Below are positions 5,756 through 13,282 of a stretch of 22,149 nucleotides of DNA, one piece after another. The number at the start of each line of letters is the position of its first letter. Position 1 is the first letter of the stretch. The notes below the pieces were generated by a model. The model worked only from the letters and a program-made list of their open reading frames with translations, had not been told where the DNA came from and ran no database searches. Location: the NCBI GenBank assembly GCA_009784845.1, contig WQXK01000009.1:1-22149 (forward strand), read 5' to 3'. This DNA is from Dehalococcoidia bacterium. GTDB taxonomy: Bacteria; Chloroflexota; Dehalococcoidia; Dehalococcoidales; UBA1222. A program made the translations under genes and the position numbers.

Positions 5756-8629
5756 CTATGCCTCGTCCAAGGCCTTGAGAATAATATTGGCGGTGGCAGC
5801 TCTGAGTTCCGGTTTGGGGAACTTTTCGATAGCGTTGTAGATGGCGCACCAAATTGCAGAGTAATTCGAAACACATGGCTCAGCAATACCATGTGCACCA
5901 TAAGGACCTACATCGCCCGACTCAATATCCTGAACATAGAAGTTGCGAGTATTCATATCAAGTGACGTAGGAGACATTGATTCGGTATAGTAGTCGCTGA
6001 GAATGGTGGCAGATTTGGGATCATAGATGTCGCCATAGAACAGTGCCTGGGCTACCATCAACTCGCAACCGGAAAGCATTTCTTTTATAGCACCTCTCTT
6101 GTAAAGAGTGCCGCCTGTGTCGACGCAGTTGTACATGGCGATAACTTCAACCTCGCCAGTTTCTGTGTCAACAAGTACCTCTGCACAAGCTCCAGCACTT
6201 CCGCGCGACGTACCAGAACGAACGGTTGCAGCATTGCTGGCGCAATAACCATTGCTAATGCTTGTGTTACTTGCATAAGTATTTATGCTCCCTGAAGCAG
6301 TGCCGAGCCCAGTTTTAAGAGATACAATATTGTCCTTCGACTCGAGATCGCCAATGGACATCCAGCCAACGGTTACAGTGGGAGCACTTGTATAGTTTTG
6401 TCCTGGATTGGTAACAGCGAAATGAGTTACCAAACCATTTGATACAAAAGCTACTGCCGCCGCACCGCTTCCACCGCCGCCAGAGAAAGTAACACGCGGG
6501 ACTCCAGTATAACCCTTACCACCAGGAGGGTTATCGTCAGCAGAAACGGCGACAAGATTAACAGCCGTAACGCGTCTAGTGGCAGAATCAATGGTAGCGA
6601 CCGCTTTTGCGGCAGCGCGATCTGTCGGAGCAGCTACGCTGGTGAAAGTACTAGCAGCCAGCGCGTTGTTATAAATTTCGTCACGAGCTTTCATTGCCAC
6701 ATTGTAGGCAGCATAACCTGCACCGGTTGTGTGCTGTGAGCCTGCCTGCATACCGGCGGTATAGGTGAGGTCGGTATTACCAAACTCAACAACTACATTC
6801 TCGTACTTAAGACCAATAACGTCAGCAACAATACAGCACATAGCAGACGGAGCACCAGTGCAACCGCGGGCACCGCCATGGAAAACGGTGGCATGGACAT
6901 TGTTGTTGAGAACGGTCATGAGCAATGACATACTGCGACCGGAAGTGTTGACAGTTCCATGATTGTCCACGTGGCAGGCAATACCAATTCCATGGTACCT
7001 GCCGTCTGCTTCAACTCTTGCCTTAGGAAGGTGAAACTTGTTATTGTAGTCGCTCATTTCAACAAGGGTATCCAACATGAGCGGCAATTCCAAGGCGGTA
7101 TATGTGTTATAACCGGTTGCTGTTTGTCCGCCTCTGCGTGCCATACCACGGCGCAAAAGATAAGGCGTCGTCCCCATGGCATAAGCCAGCAAATCAAGGG
7201 CAGGATCATAACACGCAGCGGCCGGCGGATCGCCTACACAACGCCAAGCACCGCGCGCGGGCTGATTAGAGTATATTGGAGTATTTCTGCACCGAAGATT
7301 GGGGATAGTGTAAGACTGTTGAATTCCGTCCCAGTAAGGAGCGGCACCCATAGCGGTTCCGCCGGACGTACCAGCAGTGGAGAACATATCGCACGAAAAA
7401 GCCTGTACCGTAGGAACGCCGCCCACGATACTACCGCCTGCTAATGAAGTAGCTCTAAACGAACCCTGACGAGAGTTAGTACCCATATTGACCGGGCGTG
7501 ACTGAACCAGTGTCACCGGAGCTCCGTCTACAAAGAGAGACATTTTAATCGCAAGTGATGCTAAAGGAGCACCAGTTTTGTCTCCATGACCTCCGCCGGT
7601 GCCATGCGTGAAACAATGAACGTTGTTGGCCTGCAGCCGGTTCTGGAAAGCAGTGCCAGATACGCCATTGACAGTATGGGAGGGGAAAATGCCCGTGTAG
7701 CTACCTCTGCCAGAATGGACGTCTTGCGTGCCATACCATGCATAGAGGTGATCTCCGACCCACCACACAGTCTGTCCATGAGGCTCCAACATATTGTGCT
7801 GGTAGTTAGCGGTCCAACCGCCAACATGCTCAACCGTGTAAGAACACCCAGCATACGCTGTATCAAAGGCGGTTTGAGATTGACCTGACGGGCGGGTGAC
7901 GGCCCAGCTTCCCGGGGCACCGCCATTGCCAGTTCCACCTTCTGCAAGTAAGTTACCATTGGCATTGTTATATATCGGTGCACCAACTCTTATGGCGTCG
8001 TCCGGTTCCGAAACAGCAGCCATTTCCTCATAATTTACCTTGACGAGACCACAGGCATAATTGGCGGTATCCCAGTCATCTGCCACCACTGCGGCGACTG
8101 GTCTTGCATACAGCCAAGGGGAAGTTGTTGAGGAATACAGGCCACTGTCATCTGCCCCTGTAAGTACTGCTCGAACACCGGGAACAGCGAGGGCTTCGGT
8201 GGTATCAATATCAAGCTCTGTTGTACGAAGTGTACAAGTGGCGCTTGCGCCGTATCCGCTGCCGCCTTCAAATGCGATTCTTGGCGGAGATGTATAGCCA
8301 CTGCCACGATTTACGAGGACTATGGCTGCTATCACGCCGTCAAGAACGAAAGCTCTTGCGGTTGCACCGCTTCCACCTCCACCTTCAAAAGTGACTTTTG
8401 GAGAGCATGTATATCCTGAGCCGCGATTCGTAAGGGCAATTGAGGCAAGCGAGAAAGACGTTGGGTCCTCAATGTTCACCATCTTGCCTTTAACACAAGG
8501 AGTCAACTTTACGGCACCGAAAAACTTTTTGCCGTTTAGGCGATCTCCATAAAAATCAAACCTACCTGTTAAAATTTCGAAACTATGCTTGTCTCTAGGT
8601 TCAATTCTTCCGACTACATTGCTAGCCAT
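5756..8629 (-). CDS. Molybdopterin-binding large subunit, xanthine dehydrogenase family, with two repeat insertions
   Basis: 957 residues, against roughly 700-790 for most homologues. The family backbone is clear: [16 protein letters not shown] (143-158), GTGGGHGDK (343-351, counterpart of GGGFGGK), [10 protein letters not shown] (460-469, counterpart of GAMRGFGxPQ), and near the C-terminus [12 protein letters not shown] (908-919) with Glu917 as the likely catalytic base. The extra length is mainly two insertions: about 57-133, splitting the first conserved strand pair, and about 676-756. Each contains two units of a glycine-rich repeat ([10 protein letters not shown], then [10 protein letters not shown]). 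Several cofactor-contact motifs are altered, and Thr352 stands where xanthine dehydrogenases have a substrate-binding Glu, so xanthine is an unlikely substrate; an aldehyde or N-heterocycle is possible but unproven. No signal peptide. Its ATG overlaps the stop of the 2Fe-2S gene by one base (TAATG). Confidence 0.9.
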   Translation of the reverse strand: MASNVVGRIEPRDKHSFEILTGRFDFYGDRLNGKKFFGAVKLTPCVKGKMVNIEDPTSFSLASIALTNRGSGYTCSPKVTFEGGGGSGATARAFVLDGVIAAIVLVNRGSGYTSPPRIAFEGGSGYGASATCTLRTTELDIDTTEALAVPGVRAVLTGADDSGLYSSTTSPWLYARPVAAVVADDWDTANYACGLVKVNYEEMAAVSEPDDAIRVGAPIYNNANGNLLAEGGTGNGGAPGSWAVTRPSGQSQTAFDTAYAGCSYTVEHVGGWTANYQHNMLEPHGQTVWWVGDHLYAWYGTQDVHSGRGSYTGIFPSHTVNGVSGTAFQNRLQANNVHCFTHGTGGGHGDKTGAPLASLAIKMSLFVDGAPVTLVQSRPVNMGTNSRQGSFRATSLAGGSIVGGVPTVQAFSCDMFSTAGTSGGTAMGAAPYWDGIQQSYTIPNLRCRNTPIYSNQPARGAWRCVGDPPAAACYDPALDLLAYAMGTTPYLLRRGMARRGGQTATGYNTYTALELPLMLDTLVEMSDYNNKFHLPKARVEADGRYHGIGIACHVDNHGTVNTSGRSMSLLMTVLNNNVHATVFHGGARGCTGAPSAMCCIVADVIGLKYENVVVEFGNTDLTYTAGMQAGSQHTTGAGYAAYNVAMKARDEIYNNALAASTFTSVAAPTDRAAAKAVATIDSATRRVTAVNLVAVSADDNPPGGKGYTGVPRVTFSGGGGSGAAAVAFVSNGLVTHFAVTNPGQNYTSAPTVTVGWMSIGDLESKDNIVSLKTGLGTASGSINTYASNTSISNGYCASNAATVRSGTSRGSAGACAEVLVDTETGEVEVIAMYNCVDTGGTLYKRGAIKEMLSGCELMVAQALFYGDIYDPKSATILSDYYTESMSPTSLDMNTRNFYVQDIESGDVGPYGAHGIAEPCVSNYSAIWCAIYNAIEKFPKPELRAATANIILKALDEA

Positions 8630-9366
8630 TATACCACACCTCCGTTTCCAGTTAGGGCATCAACCACTTTTTTGATGTTGCCGCACATGCAAATATGACC
8701 TGAAACGGCCATGCGTGCTTCCTCATACGATGGATTGCTATTGACCTTGAGCAATCCGGCACCTGCCATAAGAAACCCGGGAGTGCAAAAGCCGCACTGG
8801 AAAGCATCCTGTTCGTAGAATCTTCTCTGAACACTGCTTAGTGAATCGGCCGCCCCTGTGCCAATGGCAGTTTCGACATTGGCAACACTAGAGAGACCTT
8901 CAACGGTTGTAATTCTTTTGCCTCCACACTCGATACCGAGCATAAGACATGAATAAACCGGAAGATCGTCGACCAAGACGGTACAACCGCCACATACACC
9001 CATGTTGCATGGCACTTTGGTTCCAAACAAACCAAATCTTTCGCGTATGACTGTCGCCAATGTTTCTGTATCCCTTACGTAACATGCGCTTTCGGTACCA
9101 TTAATATTGAAAGCTACTAACTTAAGATTGTTAGCGTTGGGATGGGCGTGAGCCATATGATCTTGCAATAATGAAAGCGACGCGAAACTTGTGTCATCAA
9201 ACGGGCATACATAGACGTTCTTTTCTTGAATAACTGTTGTCGTGGGGGGGTCACCACCACACGCTCCCAGAAAAGCCATGGAGCCTACGGTTGCGCCACC
9301 GACCACCAAACCCGCATCTTTGAGGAACTCTCTTCGAGATAGTCCCCCTCTTTCTTTTTCGGACAT
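8629..9366 (-). CDS. 2Fe-2S subunit of molybdenum hydroxylase, Tat signal and lipobox
   Basis: 245 residues; the usual small subunit is about 150-170. Residues 10-16 (SRREFLK) form a twin-arginine motif, followed by a hydrophobic stretch and FLGAC (Cys36) resembling a lipobox, so the mature protein is probably exported folded and lipid-anchored. Residues 54-75 (CPF..., LQDHMAHAH) look like a C2H2 finger lacking its second Cys. The two-cluster domain is complete: Cys120, 125, 128, 140 for the plant-ferredoxin-type cluster and Cys191, 194, 226, 228 for the second, which relay electrons from Mo to FAD. This is the first gene of the operon, and the only one with a signal, so it probably carries the whole complex through Tat, as PaoA does in E. 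coli PaoABC. The ribosome site lies unusually far (15 bases) upstream; no closer start codon is in frame. Confidence 0.93.
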   Translation of the reverse strand: MSEKERGGLSRREFLKDAGLVVGGATVGSMAFLGACGGDPPTTTVIQEKNVYVCPFDDTSFASLSLLQDHMAHAHPNANNLKLVAFNINGTESACYVRDTETLATVIRERFGLFGTKVPCNMGVCGGCTVLVDDLPVYSCLMLGIECGGKRITTVEGLSSVANVETAIGTGAADSLSSVQRRFYEQDAFQCGFCTPGFLMAGAGLLKVNSNPSYEEARMAVSGHICMCGNIKKVVDALTGNGGVV

Positions 9367-9381
9367 TTTTTCTTTTAATAA

Positions 9382-9388
9382 CCTCCTC
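9382..9388 (-). promoter_or_regulatory. Ribosome binding site with long spacing
   Basis: GAGGAGG on the minus strand ends 15 bases before the ATG at 9366, more than the usual 5-10. The in-frame codons in between (TTA TTA AAA GAA AAA) contain no start codon, so the ATG stands. The long spacing may lower or regulate initiation. Confidence 0.6.
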
Positions 9389-9519
9389 AGTTAAATTTGA
9401 CCCAACCTAGAATTACAGATTGGAACTAATTGCTACAGCTTAATATGTCGGTACATCACCTCCCTGTTTTGCTATCTCCAATAATACCATTTTTAAAACA
9501 AAACTTATATCGGTTGCTT

Positions 9520-9548
9520 ATTATACCACTGTCATGTTGTTATGACCA
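9520..9548 (-). promoter_or_regulatory. Predicted promoter of the molybdenum hydroxylase operon
   Basis: A perfect TATAAT (9520-9525) preceded by TGG (extended -10), with TGGTCA (9543-9548) at a 17-base spacing. It predicts a leader of about 150 bases before the ATG at 9366. The leader holds a second GGAGG (near 9467-9472) and a weak 6-bp hairpin (CCAATC/GGTTGG), which leaves room for leader-level regulation; I do not recognise a molybdenum-cofactor riboswitch. Confidence 0.6.
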
Positions 9549-9612
9549 GTCCCCCCCAATTGAAAATTTTACAAGTGCAAGACCTGAGATATCTCATAAA
9601 ATGTTCTCCAAG

Positions 9613-10359
9613 CTAATAGTAACCCAAGCTTTTTTTGTATTCCTCAACATCAAATCCATCGGGATAAACATATTCCATAATGATGTCGTTAGTTATTGGA
9701 TTTATGAGAGGCTCGCCGGTTTCAGGGTCCAGTACTATTATATAGTATCCACCTTCAACCTCAAAAACTAGCGGTGGTGGTTCATAATCATTTTGCCAAT
9801 TCCAAAACGGAACATTGATGCGTTCACTGGTTGCGTTATATAGAGGCCATGTGTTAAGGGATACCTTGCCTGTGCCTCCACATACCTTGCATGTGTTATG
9901 GTCGTTGGCAACCGTGGCGGAAAAAAGAGGTCTGCTCATATGGATGTCATCTACTGGTACAGCCCATTCTCCATACGCTACGCATTCGCCTACCTTCCCT
10001 GCGTCAATGCTAACAGGGAAATACTGGTCGACGGAGTTGCCTGTAAGCTCATCTGTTATCGTGAAAATAACTTGACCTCTTGCATCTTGGGTCCCAGTAT
10101 TTTTTAACAGTATGGTAACATTTATATGATAATCCTGGAGTGAGCCGCAGACTATAGTCCCCAAGTTTTCGCGACCAGTCATGTAGACATCGATTACTGT
10201 TACATTATCCATGCCATAGCTGGATATTTCCCCACGCCCGTGGCATCCGGGACATGTTGTAGGAACCCATGCCGACAGGAGCACCAAAGGCACGATACCA
10301 AGGAAAGCGAAAACTTTCTTTGGCAGTGCGAACTTGTTTCTTCTTGAATTTAATGTCAT
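9613..10359 (-). CDS. Secreted protein with two separated CxxCxGxG motifs, unknown function
   Basis: 248 residues. The start at 10359 is set by GGAGGG 7 bases upstream; the longer frame begins at a TTG without a site. Residues 1-34 are a signal peptide (basic start, hydrophobic 16-31). CPGCHGRG (36-43) follows at once, and a second motif CKVCGGTG occurs at 157-164. In DnaJ-type zinc domains such motifs come in close pairs, each pair holding one Zn; here about 113 residues separate them, so the two ends may fold together to bind one Zn. The stretch between (about 50-150) looks beta-rich (INVTILLKNTGTQDARGQV), like CARDB or similar immunoglobulin-type folds of exported proteins. The C-terminal 80 residues are Pro-, Tyr- and Glu-rich with no known motif. 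It lies upstream of the hydroxylase operon on the same strand but appears to have its own promoter. No function can be assigned. Confidence 0.8.
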   Translation of the reverse strand: MTLNSRRNKFALPKKVFAFLGIVPLVLLSAWVPTTCPGCHGRGEISSYGMDNVTVIDVYMTGRENLGTIVCGSLQDYHINVTILLKNTGTQDARGQVIFTITDELTGNSVDQYFPVSIDAGKVGECVAYGEWAVPVDDIHMSRPLFSATVANDHNTCKVCGGTGKVSLNTWPLYNATSERINVPFWNWQNDYEPPPLVFEVEGGYYIIVLDPETGEPLINPITNDIIMEYVYPDGFDVEEYKKSLGYY

Positions 10360-10366
10360 GGCGCAT

Positions 10367-10372
10367 CCCTCC
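10367..10372 (-). promoter_or_regulatory. Ribosome binding site deciding the start at 10359
   Basis: GGAGGG on the minus strand, 7 bases before the ATG at 10357-10359. It lies inside the longer in-frame reading that begins with TTG at 10380, arguing for the shorter protein. Confidence 0.75.
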
Positions 10373-10424
10373 ATAAGCAAAATTTCTTAGGAATTACCAT
10401 AATAGACCACTGATGCTATACAAA

Positions 10425-10453
10425 ACTGTAACCCAAGTCTCTGTAGATGTCAA
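10425..10453 (-). promoter_or_regulatory. Possible promoter for the CxxCxGxG protein
   Basis: On the minus strand, a consensus TTGACA (10448-10453), a 17-base spacer and TACAGT (10425-10430, 4 of 6 bases). The -35 is perfect but the -10 is weak, so the call is tentative. It is back to back with the tRNA promoter. Confidence 0.35.
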
Positions 10454-10517
10454 CTTTTTGTATATGTCCAATACACCTTTTCAAATTTACGTTTTGTCTG
10501 CAATGCAATGCGAGTTC

Positions 10518-10547
10518 TTGCTTCATGCATAGCCCTGGTGCTATAAT
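10518..10547 (+). promoter_or_regulatory. Promoter of the tRNA-Gln/tRNA-Glu genes
   Basis: A perfect TATAAT (10542-10547) with TGC directly before it (extended -10), and TTGCTT (10518-10523) at an 18-base spacing. The start would fall about 10 bases before the tRNA-Gln 5' end, a common arrangement for tRNA operons. Confidence 0.7.
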
Positions 10548-10564
10548 GACCGCCTTGTTTATAC

Positions 10565-10638
10565 TGGGGAATCGTCTAGTGGTAGGACAGCGGATTCTGG
10601 CTCCGCCGGCGAGGGTTCGAATCCTTCTTCCCCAGCCA
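10565..10638 (+). tRNA. tRNA-Gln (anticodon CUG)
   Basis: A 74-base cloverleaf: acceptor TGGGGAA/TTCCCCA, D stem GTCT/GGAC (one T-G pair), anticodon stem GCGGA/TCCGC with loop TTCTGGC (anticodon CTG, reads CAG), T stem GAGGG/CCTTC with loop TTCGAAT, discriminator G and encoded CCA. Confidence 0.95.
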
Positions 10639-10660
10639 TCTACGTCTTATGTTGGTGTTT

Positions 10661-10737
10661 GGCGCATTCGTCTAGAGGCCTAGGACGCATCCCTCTCAAG
10701 GATGAGATCACGGGTTCGAATCCCGTATGCGCTACCA
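10661..10737 (+). tRNA. tRNA-Glu (anticodon CUC)
   Basis: A 77-base cloverleaf: acceptor GGCGCAT/ATGCGCT (first pair G-U), D stem GTCT/GGAC, anticodon stem CATCC/GGATG with loop CTCTCAA (anticodon CTC, reads GAG), T stem ACGGG/CCCGT, discriminator A and encoded CCA. It lies 22 bases after tRNA-Gln and probably shares its transcript. Both tRNAs have C at position 34, so other isoacceptors for CAA and GAA must lie elsewhere. Confidence 0.95.
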
Positions 10738-10821
10738 AGACCTTCCACAGTCGAACCATCTAGGTTTATTCGGTAGACTGAACTTCCAACAGTTTTGAGT
10801 TTGATGGTATTTGACTTTTGA

Positions 10822-10851
10822 TTGACGTTTGCTTGCTGCCATTGCTATCAT
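10822..10851 (+). promoter_or_regulatory. Promoter of lysA, giving a probably leaderless message
   Basis: TTGACG (10822-10827), an 18-base spacer, then TATCAT (10846-10851) preceded by TGC (extended -10). The expected start of transcription, 6-9 bases after the -10, falls on or next to the ATG at 10861. No ribosome site precedes that ATG, which fits a leaderless mRNA. Confidence 0.6.
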
Positions 10852-10860
10852 AAATGTACG

Positions 10861-12168
10861 ATGAACAATAGAATAACGCTTTTCCCCTATGAAACAAATA
10901 TTAACGATGCAAACCATTTGGTTATAGGTGGTTGTGACGCGATTGAGCTTGCGGCAAAATATGGGACGCCGCTTTATCTTTTCGACGAGCTGACGCTGCG
11001 CAGTCGTTGCCGCGAATTCAAGAATGAGTTTGGTAAGCGCTACCCCAATACCACCGTGGTATATGCAGGTAAGGCTTTTCTTCATACGTCCCTCGCAGCT
11101 CTATTAAAAGAAGAAGGTTTGGGGCTGGATGTGGTTTCCGGAGGCGAACTTCATATTGCCAAAACAGCCGACTTCCCGCCGGAGCGAATTTATTTTCATG
11201 GCAACAATAAGTCATCTGACGAGTTAAGCGCAGCACTCAAACAGCAGGTCGGGCGCATTGTGGTGGATAACATTGATGAGCTGCGCGCTTTAGCGGCGTT
11301 GGCTGATGAAAGCTGCATGATTCAGGATATTTTGCTGCGCATTACCCCCGGTGTGGATGCCCATACCCATAGCCATATCGCCACGGGTGGTGCCGGCAGC
11401 AAATTTGGCTTTCCGCTGTGTGATGCCGAGGAGGGCATTTCGTGCGCTATGTCGCTATCCGGCGTTAATCTTGTGGGACTGCATTTTCATGTCGGCTCGC
11501 TAATTGGCGAGGCAACCCCTTATCTGGATGCCATAGATGTCGTGATGAAACTAGCCTTTGATGCGAAAGATAAGTATGCTTTTGAGCTGCAGGAACTCAA
11601 TGTTGGTGGTGGTTATGCGGTGCCTTACACTGTTGAGGACAAAGTACCCGAGATATCCTACTACGCCGGGCAGATTACCGGGCGTATTATGGTCTTATGT
11701 CAGTCTTTAAATATGGAGCCTCCGAAATTGGTCATTGAGCCCGGGCGTTCTATTGTTGCGCAGTCCGGTGTGGCGCTATACCGTGTTGGAAGCATCAAAG
11801 ATGTTGCCGGACCGGTGCGTTATGTGGCAGTGGATGGCGGTATGGCGGATAACATCCGTCCGGCACTTTATGCGGCGCGCTATGAAGCAGTGCTGGCCAA
11901 TCGCATGAACGAGGAAAATACTGAGCAGGTCACAATAGCCGGGCACTTCTGTGAGTCCGGTGACATATTGGTGCATGATATCATGTTGCCATCGGTCTCT
12001 TCCGGCGATATTATCGCTGTGCCTGTGTGCGGCGCTTACTGCCTGCCCATGTCCAGCAACTATAATGCTGCTCTCAGACCGCCAATCGTGATGTTATCCA
12101 ACGGTCGTGATCGTCTTGTTCGCCGTCGCGAAACCTATCAGGACATTACCTGTTGCGATATGCCGTAG
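10861..12168 (+). CDS. lysA: Diaminopimelate decarboxylase
   Basis: 435 residues. Catalyses the last step of lysine synthesis, meso-diaminopimelate to L-lysine plus CO2, with pyridoxal phosphate. Visible motifs: the PLP lysine in YAGKAF (Lys71; most members have YAxKAN), HGNNKS (113-118), GLHFHVGS, the phosphate-binding NVGGGY, the EPGRS motif, and CESGD with the catalytic Cys (about 364), plus Tyr in the final SSNYNAALRP. The start is the ATG at 10861: a longer in-frame reading from a TTG at 10822 would begin inside the promoter -35 and adds a Cys/His-rich tail not typical of the family. The gene is followed 16 bases later by holB on the same strand, an operon that joins lysine synthesis to replication genes. 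Confidence 0.96.
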   Translation: MNNRITLFPYETNINDANHLVIGGCDAIELAAKYGTPLYLFDELTLRSRCREFKNEFGKRYPNTTVVYAGKAFLHTSLAALLKEEGLGLDVVSGGELHIAKTADFPPERIYFHGNNKSSDELSAALKQQVGRIVVDNIDELRALAALADESCMIQDILLRITPGVDAHTHSHIATGGAGSKFGFPLCDAEEGISCAMSLSGVNLVGLHFHVGSLIGEATPYLDAIDVVMKLAFDAKDKYAFELQELNVGGGYAVPYTVEDKVPEISYYAGQITGRIMVLCQSLNMEPPKLVIEPGRSIVAQSGVALYRVGSIKDVAGPVRYVAVDGGMADNIRPALYAARYEAVLANRMNEENTEQVTIAGHFCESGDILVHDIMLPSVSSGDIIAVPVCGAYCLPMSSNYNAALRPPIVMLSNGRDRLVRRRETYQDITCCDMP

Positions 12169-12184
12169 AAACTGGGAGTTTGGT

Positions 12185-13282
12185 ATGTGGCAGGTGATAG
12201 GTCATGAACTGGCGCAAGCCCGCATCAAGAAAGCCTTACACAATGGTACTTTGGGGCATGCCTATTTGATTTGCGGGTTGCCCCATATCGGCAAGATGAC
12301 GCTGGCTTTGACACTTGCGCAAGCGCTCAATTGCTGTCAGGCGGAGAGCCCTTGCGGGGTTTGCCCTGTATGCCGGCGTATTGCCGCTGCAACACATCCT
12401 GACGTGCGGGTGGTGGCATTGGAGAATTCCTCCTCGGATGACAAATCCAGCCTGCGCACCGAAATCAGCATTAAGCAAGTGCGTGATGATATCCAGCATT
12501 GGGTCAACTTGCCGGCATTTGAGGGGAAATACCGCGTGTTTATCATCGATGCGGCAGAGATGCTTTCGTCTGAGGCGGCTAACTGTCTTTTAAAGACGCT
12601 GGAAGAACCGCAGGAGAAGGTAATATTTTTGCTTTTGAGCAATGAGCCATCCCGCCTGCCGGAGACGGTTATATCGCGTTGTCAGCGCTTGGATTTGAGA
12701 CCTGTGGCTGCGTCCAAAATTGAGGCGGCGTTGTTGTCACAGGGAGTTGCCGCTGAAAAAGCACGTTTATTAAGTCGCCTGAGCCGAGGTTGTCCCGGCT
12801 CAGCACTGATGGCAGTCTCCGATGAAAGTGTGCTGGAACGTCGCGCAGCACGCCTAAGCCGTCTGTTTGATGTGCTCGCCGGTAATCTGGAGACGCGTTT
12901 TGAGTTTTCCGCTGAGCTCGCTACCCGTTTTACACAAAGGCGCGCTGAGGTACGCGAGGTATTGGATGCTCTGTCGGAAATTCTGCGCGATATGCTGTTG
13001 TTTGAAATAGGCTTAGGAGCCGAAATTGTTAACCTTGACTATGGCGACAAATTGCAATTATTAGCGCAAGAATTTAACATAAAGGAAATCCGTAAGGGTA
13101 TAACTGCTGTAAGCATTGCCTTAAGGCAGCTTTGGCAGAATGCCAGCCCGCGTTTGGTGCTGGATGTGATGATGCTGGATATTCCTTCGGTGAATTTAAA
13201 AAAAAGTCGGAACATAGAGGTGTGTGATGTTAGAAATAGTAGGTGTGCGTTTTCGCAAAAACAGCAAGATATATCATTTTGA
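12185..13282 (+). CDS. holB: DNA polymerase III delta-prime subunit
   Basis: 365 residues, starting at the ATG with GGGAG 9 bases upstream. A clamp-loader AAA+ subunit: P-loop region GLPHIGKMT (31-39, GKM in place of GKT, suggesting weak or absent ATP hydrolysis as known for many delta-prime proteins), a zinc module of Cys50, 57, 60, 63, a Walker B-like IIDAAEML, CLLKTLEEP, sensor-1 LLLSN (149-153) and the SRC motif (164-166) that acts in trans on the neighbouring subunit. It works with gamma/tau and delta to load the sliding clamp. The last 56 bases overlap the start of ricT in another frame, giving a polar C-terminal tail after SVNLKK that may not be functionally constrained. A longer in-frame start inside lysA (12107) lacks a ribosome site. 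Confidence 0.92.
   Translation: MWQVIGHELAQARIKKALHNGTLGHAYLICGLPHIGKMTLALTLAQALNCCQAESPCGVCPVCRRIAAATHPDVRVVALENSSSDDKSSLRTEISIKQVRDDIQHWVNLPAFEGKYRVFIIDAAEMLSSEAANCLLKTLEEPQEKVIFLLLSNEPSRLPETVISRCQRLDLRPVAASKIEAALLSQGVAAEKARLLSRLSRGCPGSALMAVSDESVLERRAARLSRLFDVLAGNLETRFEFSAELATRFTQRRAEVREVLDALSEILRDMLLFEIGLGAEIVNLDYGDKLQLLAQEFNIKEIRKGITAVSIALRQLWQNASPRLVLDVMMLDIPSVNLKKSRNIEVCDVRNSRCAFSQKQQDISF

Noticed and set aside
6959..7444. 161-codon open frame opposite the molybdenum subunit
   Set aside because: Antisense shadow of a well-supported gene; composition low-complexity and basic, no ribosome site.
5756..8629. Large subunit as a chimera or assembly error because of its insertions
   Set aside because: The frame is open throughout, the family motifs continue in order on both sides of each insertion, and the gene is tightly coupled to its two partner subunits.
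9433..9492. Short leader peptide in the hydroxylase leader (16 codons starting ATG GTA TTA)
   Set aside because: No ribosome site precedes its ATG, and the GGAGG nearby is inside it; no regulatory codon run is visible.
9430..9771. Plus-strand open frame of 113 codons
   Set aside because: It crosses the hydroxylase promoter and the end of the CxxCxGxG gene, has no ribosome site, and its translation looks unlike a protein.
10565..10737. Attachment site within the tRNA genes
   Set aside because: I looked for a second copy of either tRNA 3' end in the left block and saw none; no integrase is in the window.
10732..11085. 117-codon minus-strand frame over the lysA start
   Set aside because: It lies across the tRNA-Glu end, the lysA promoter and coding region; no motifs and no initiation signal.
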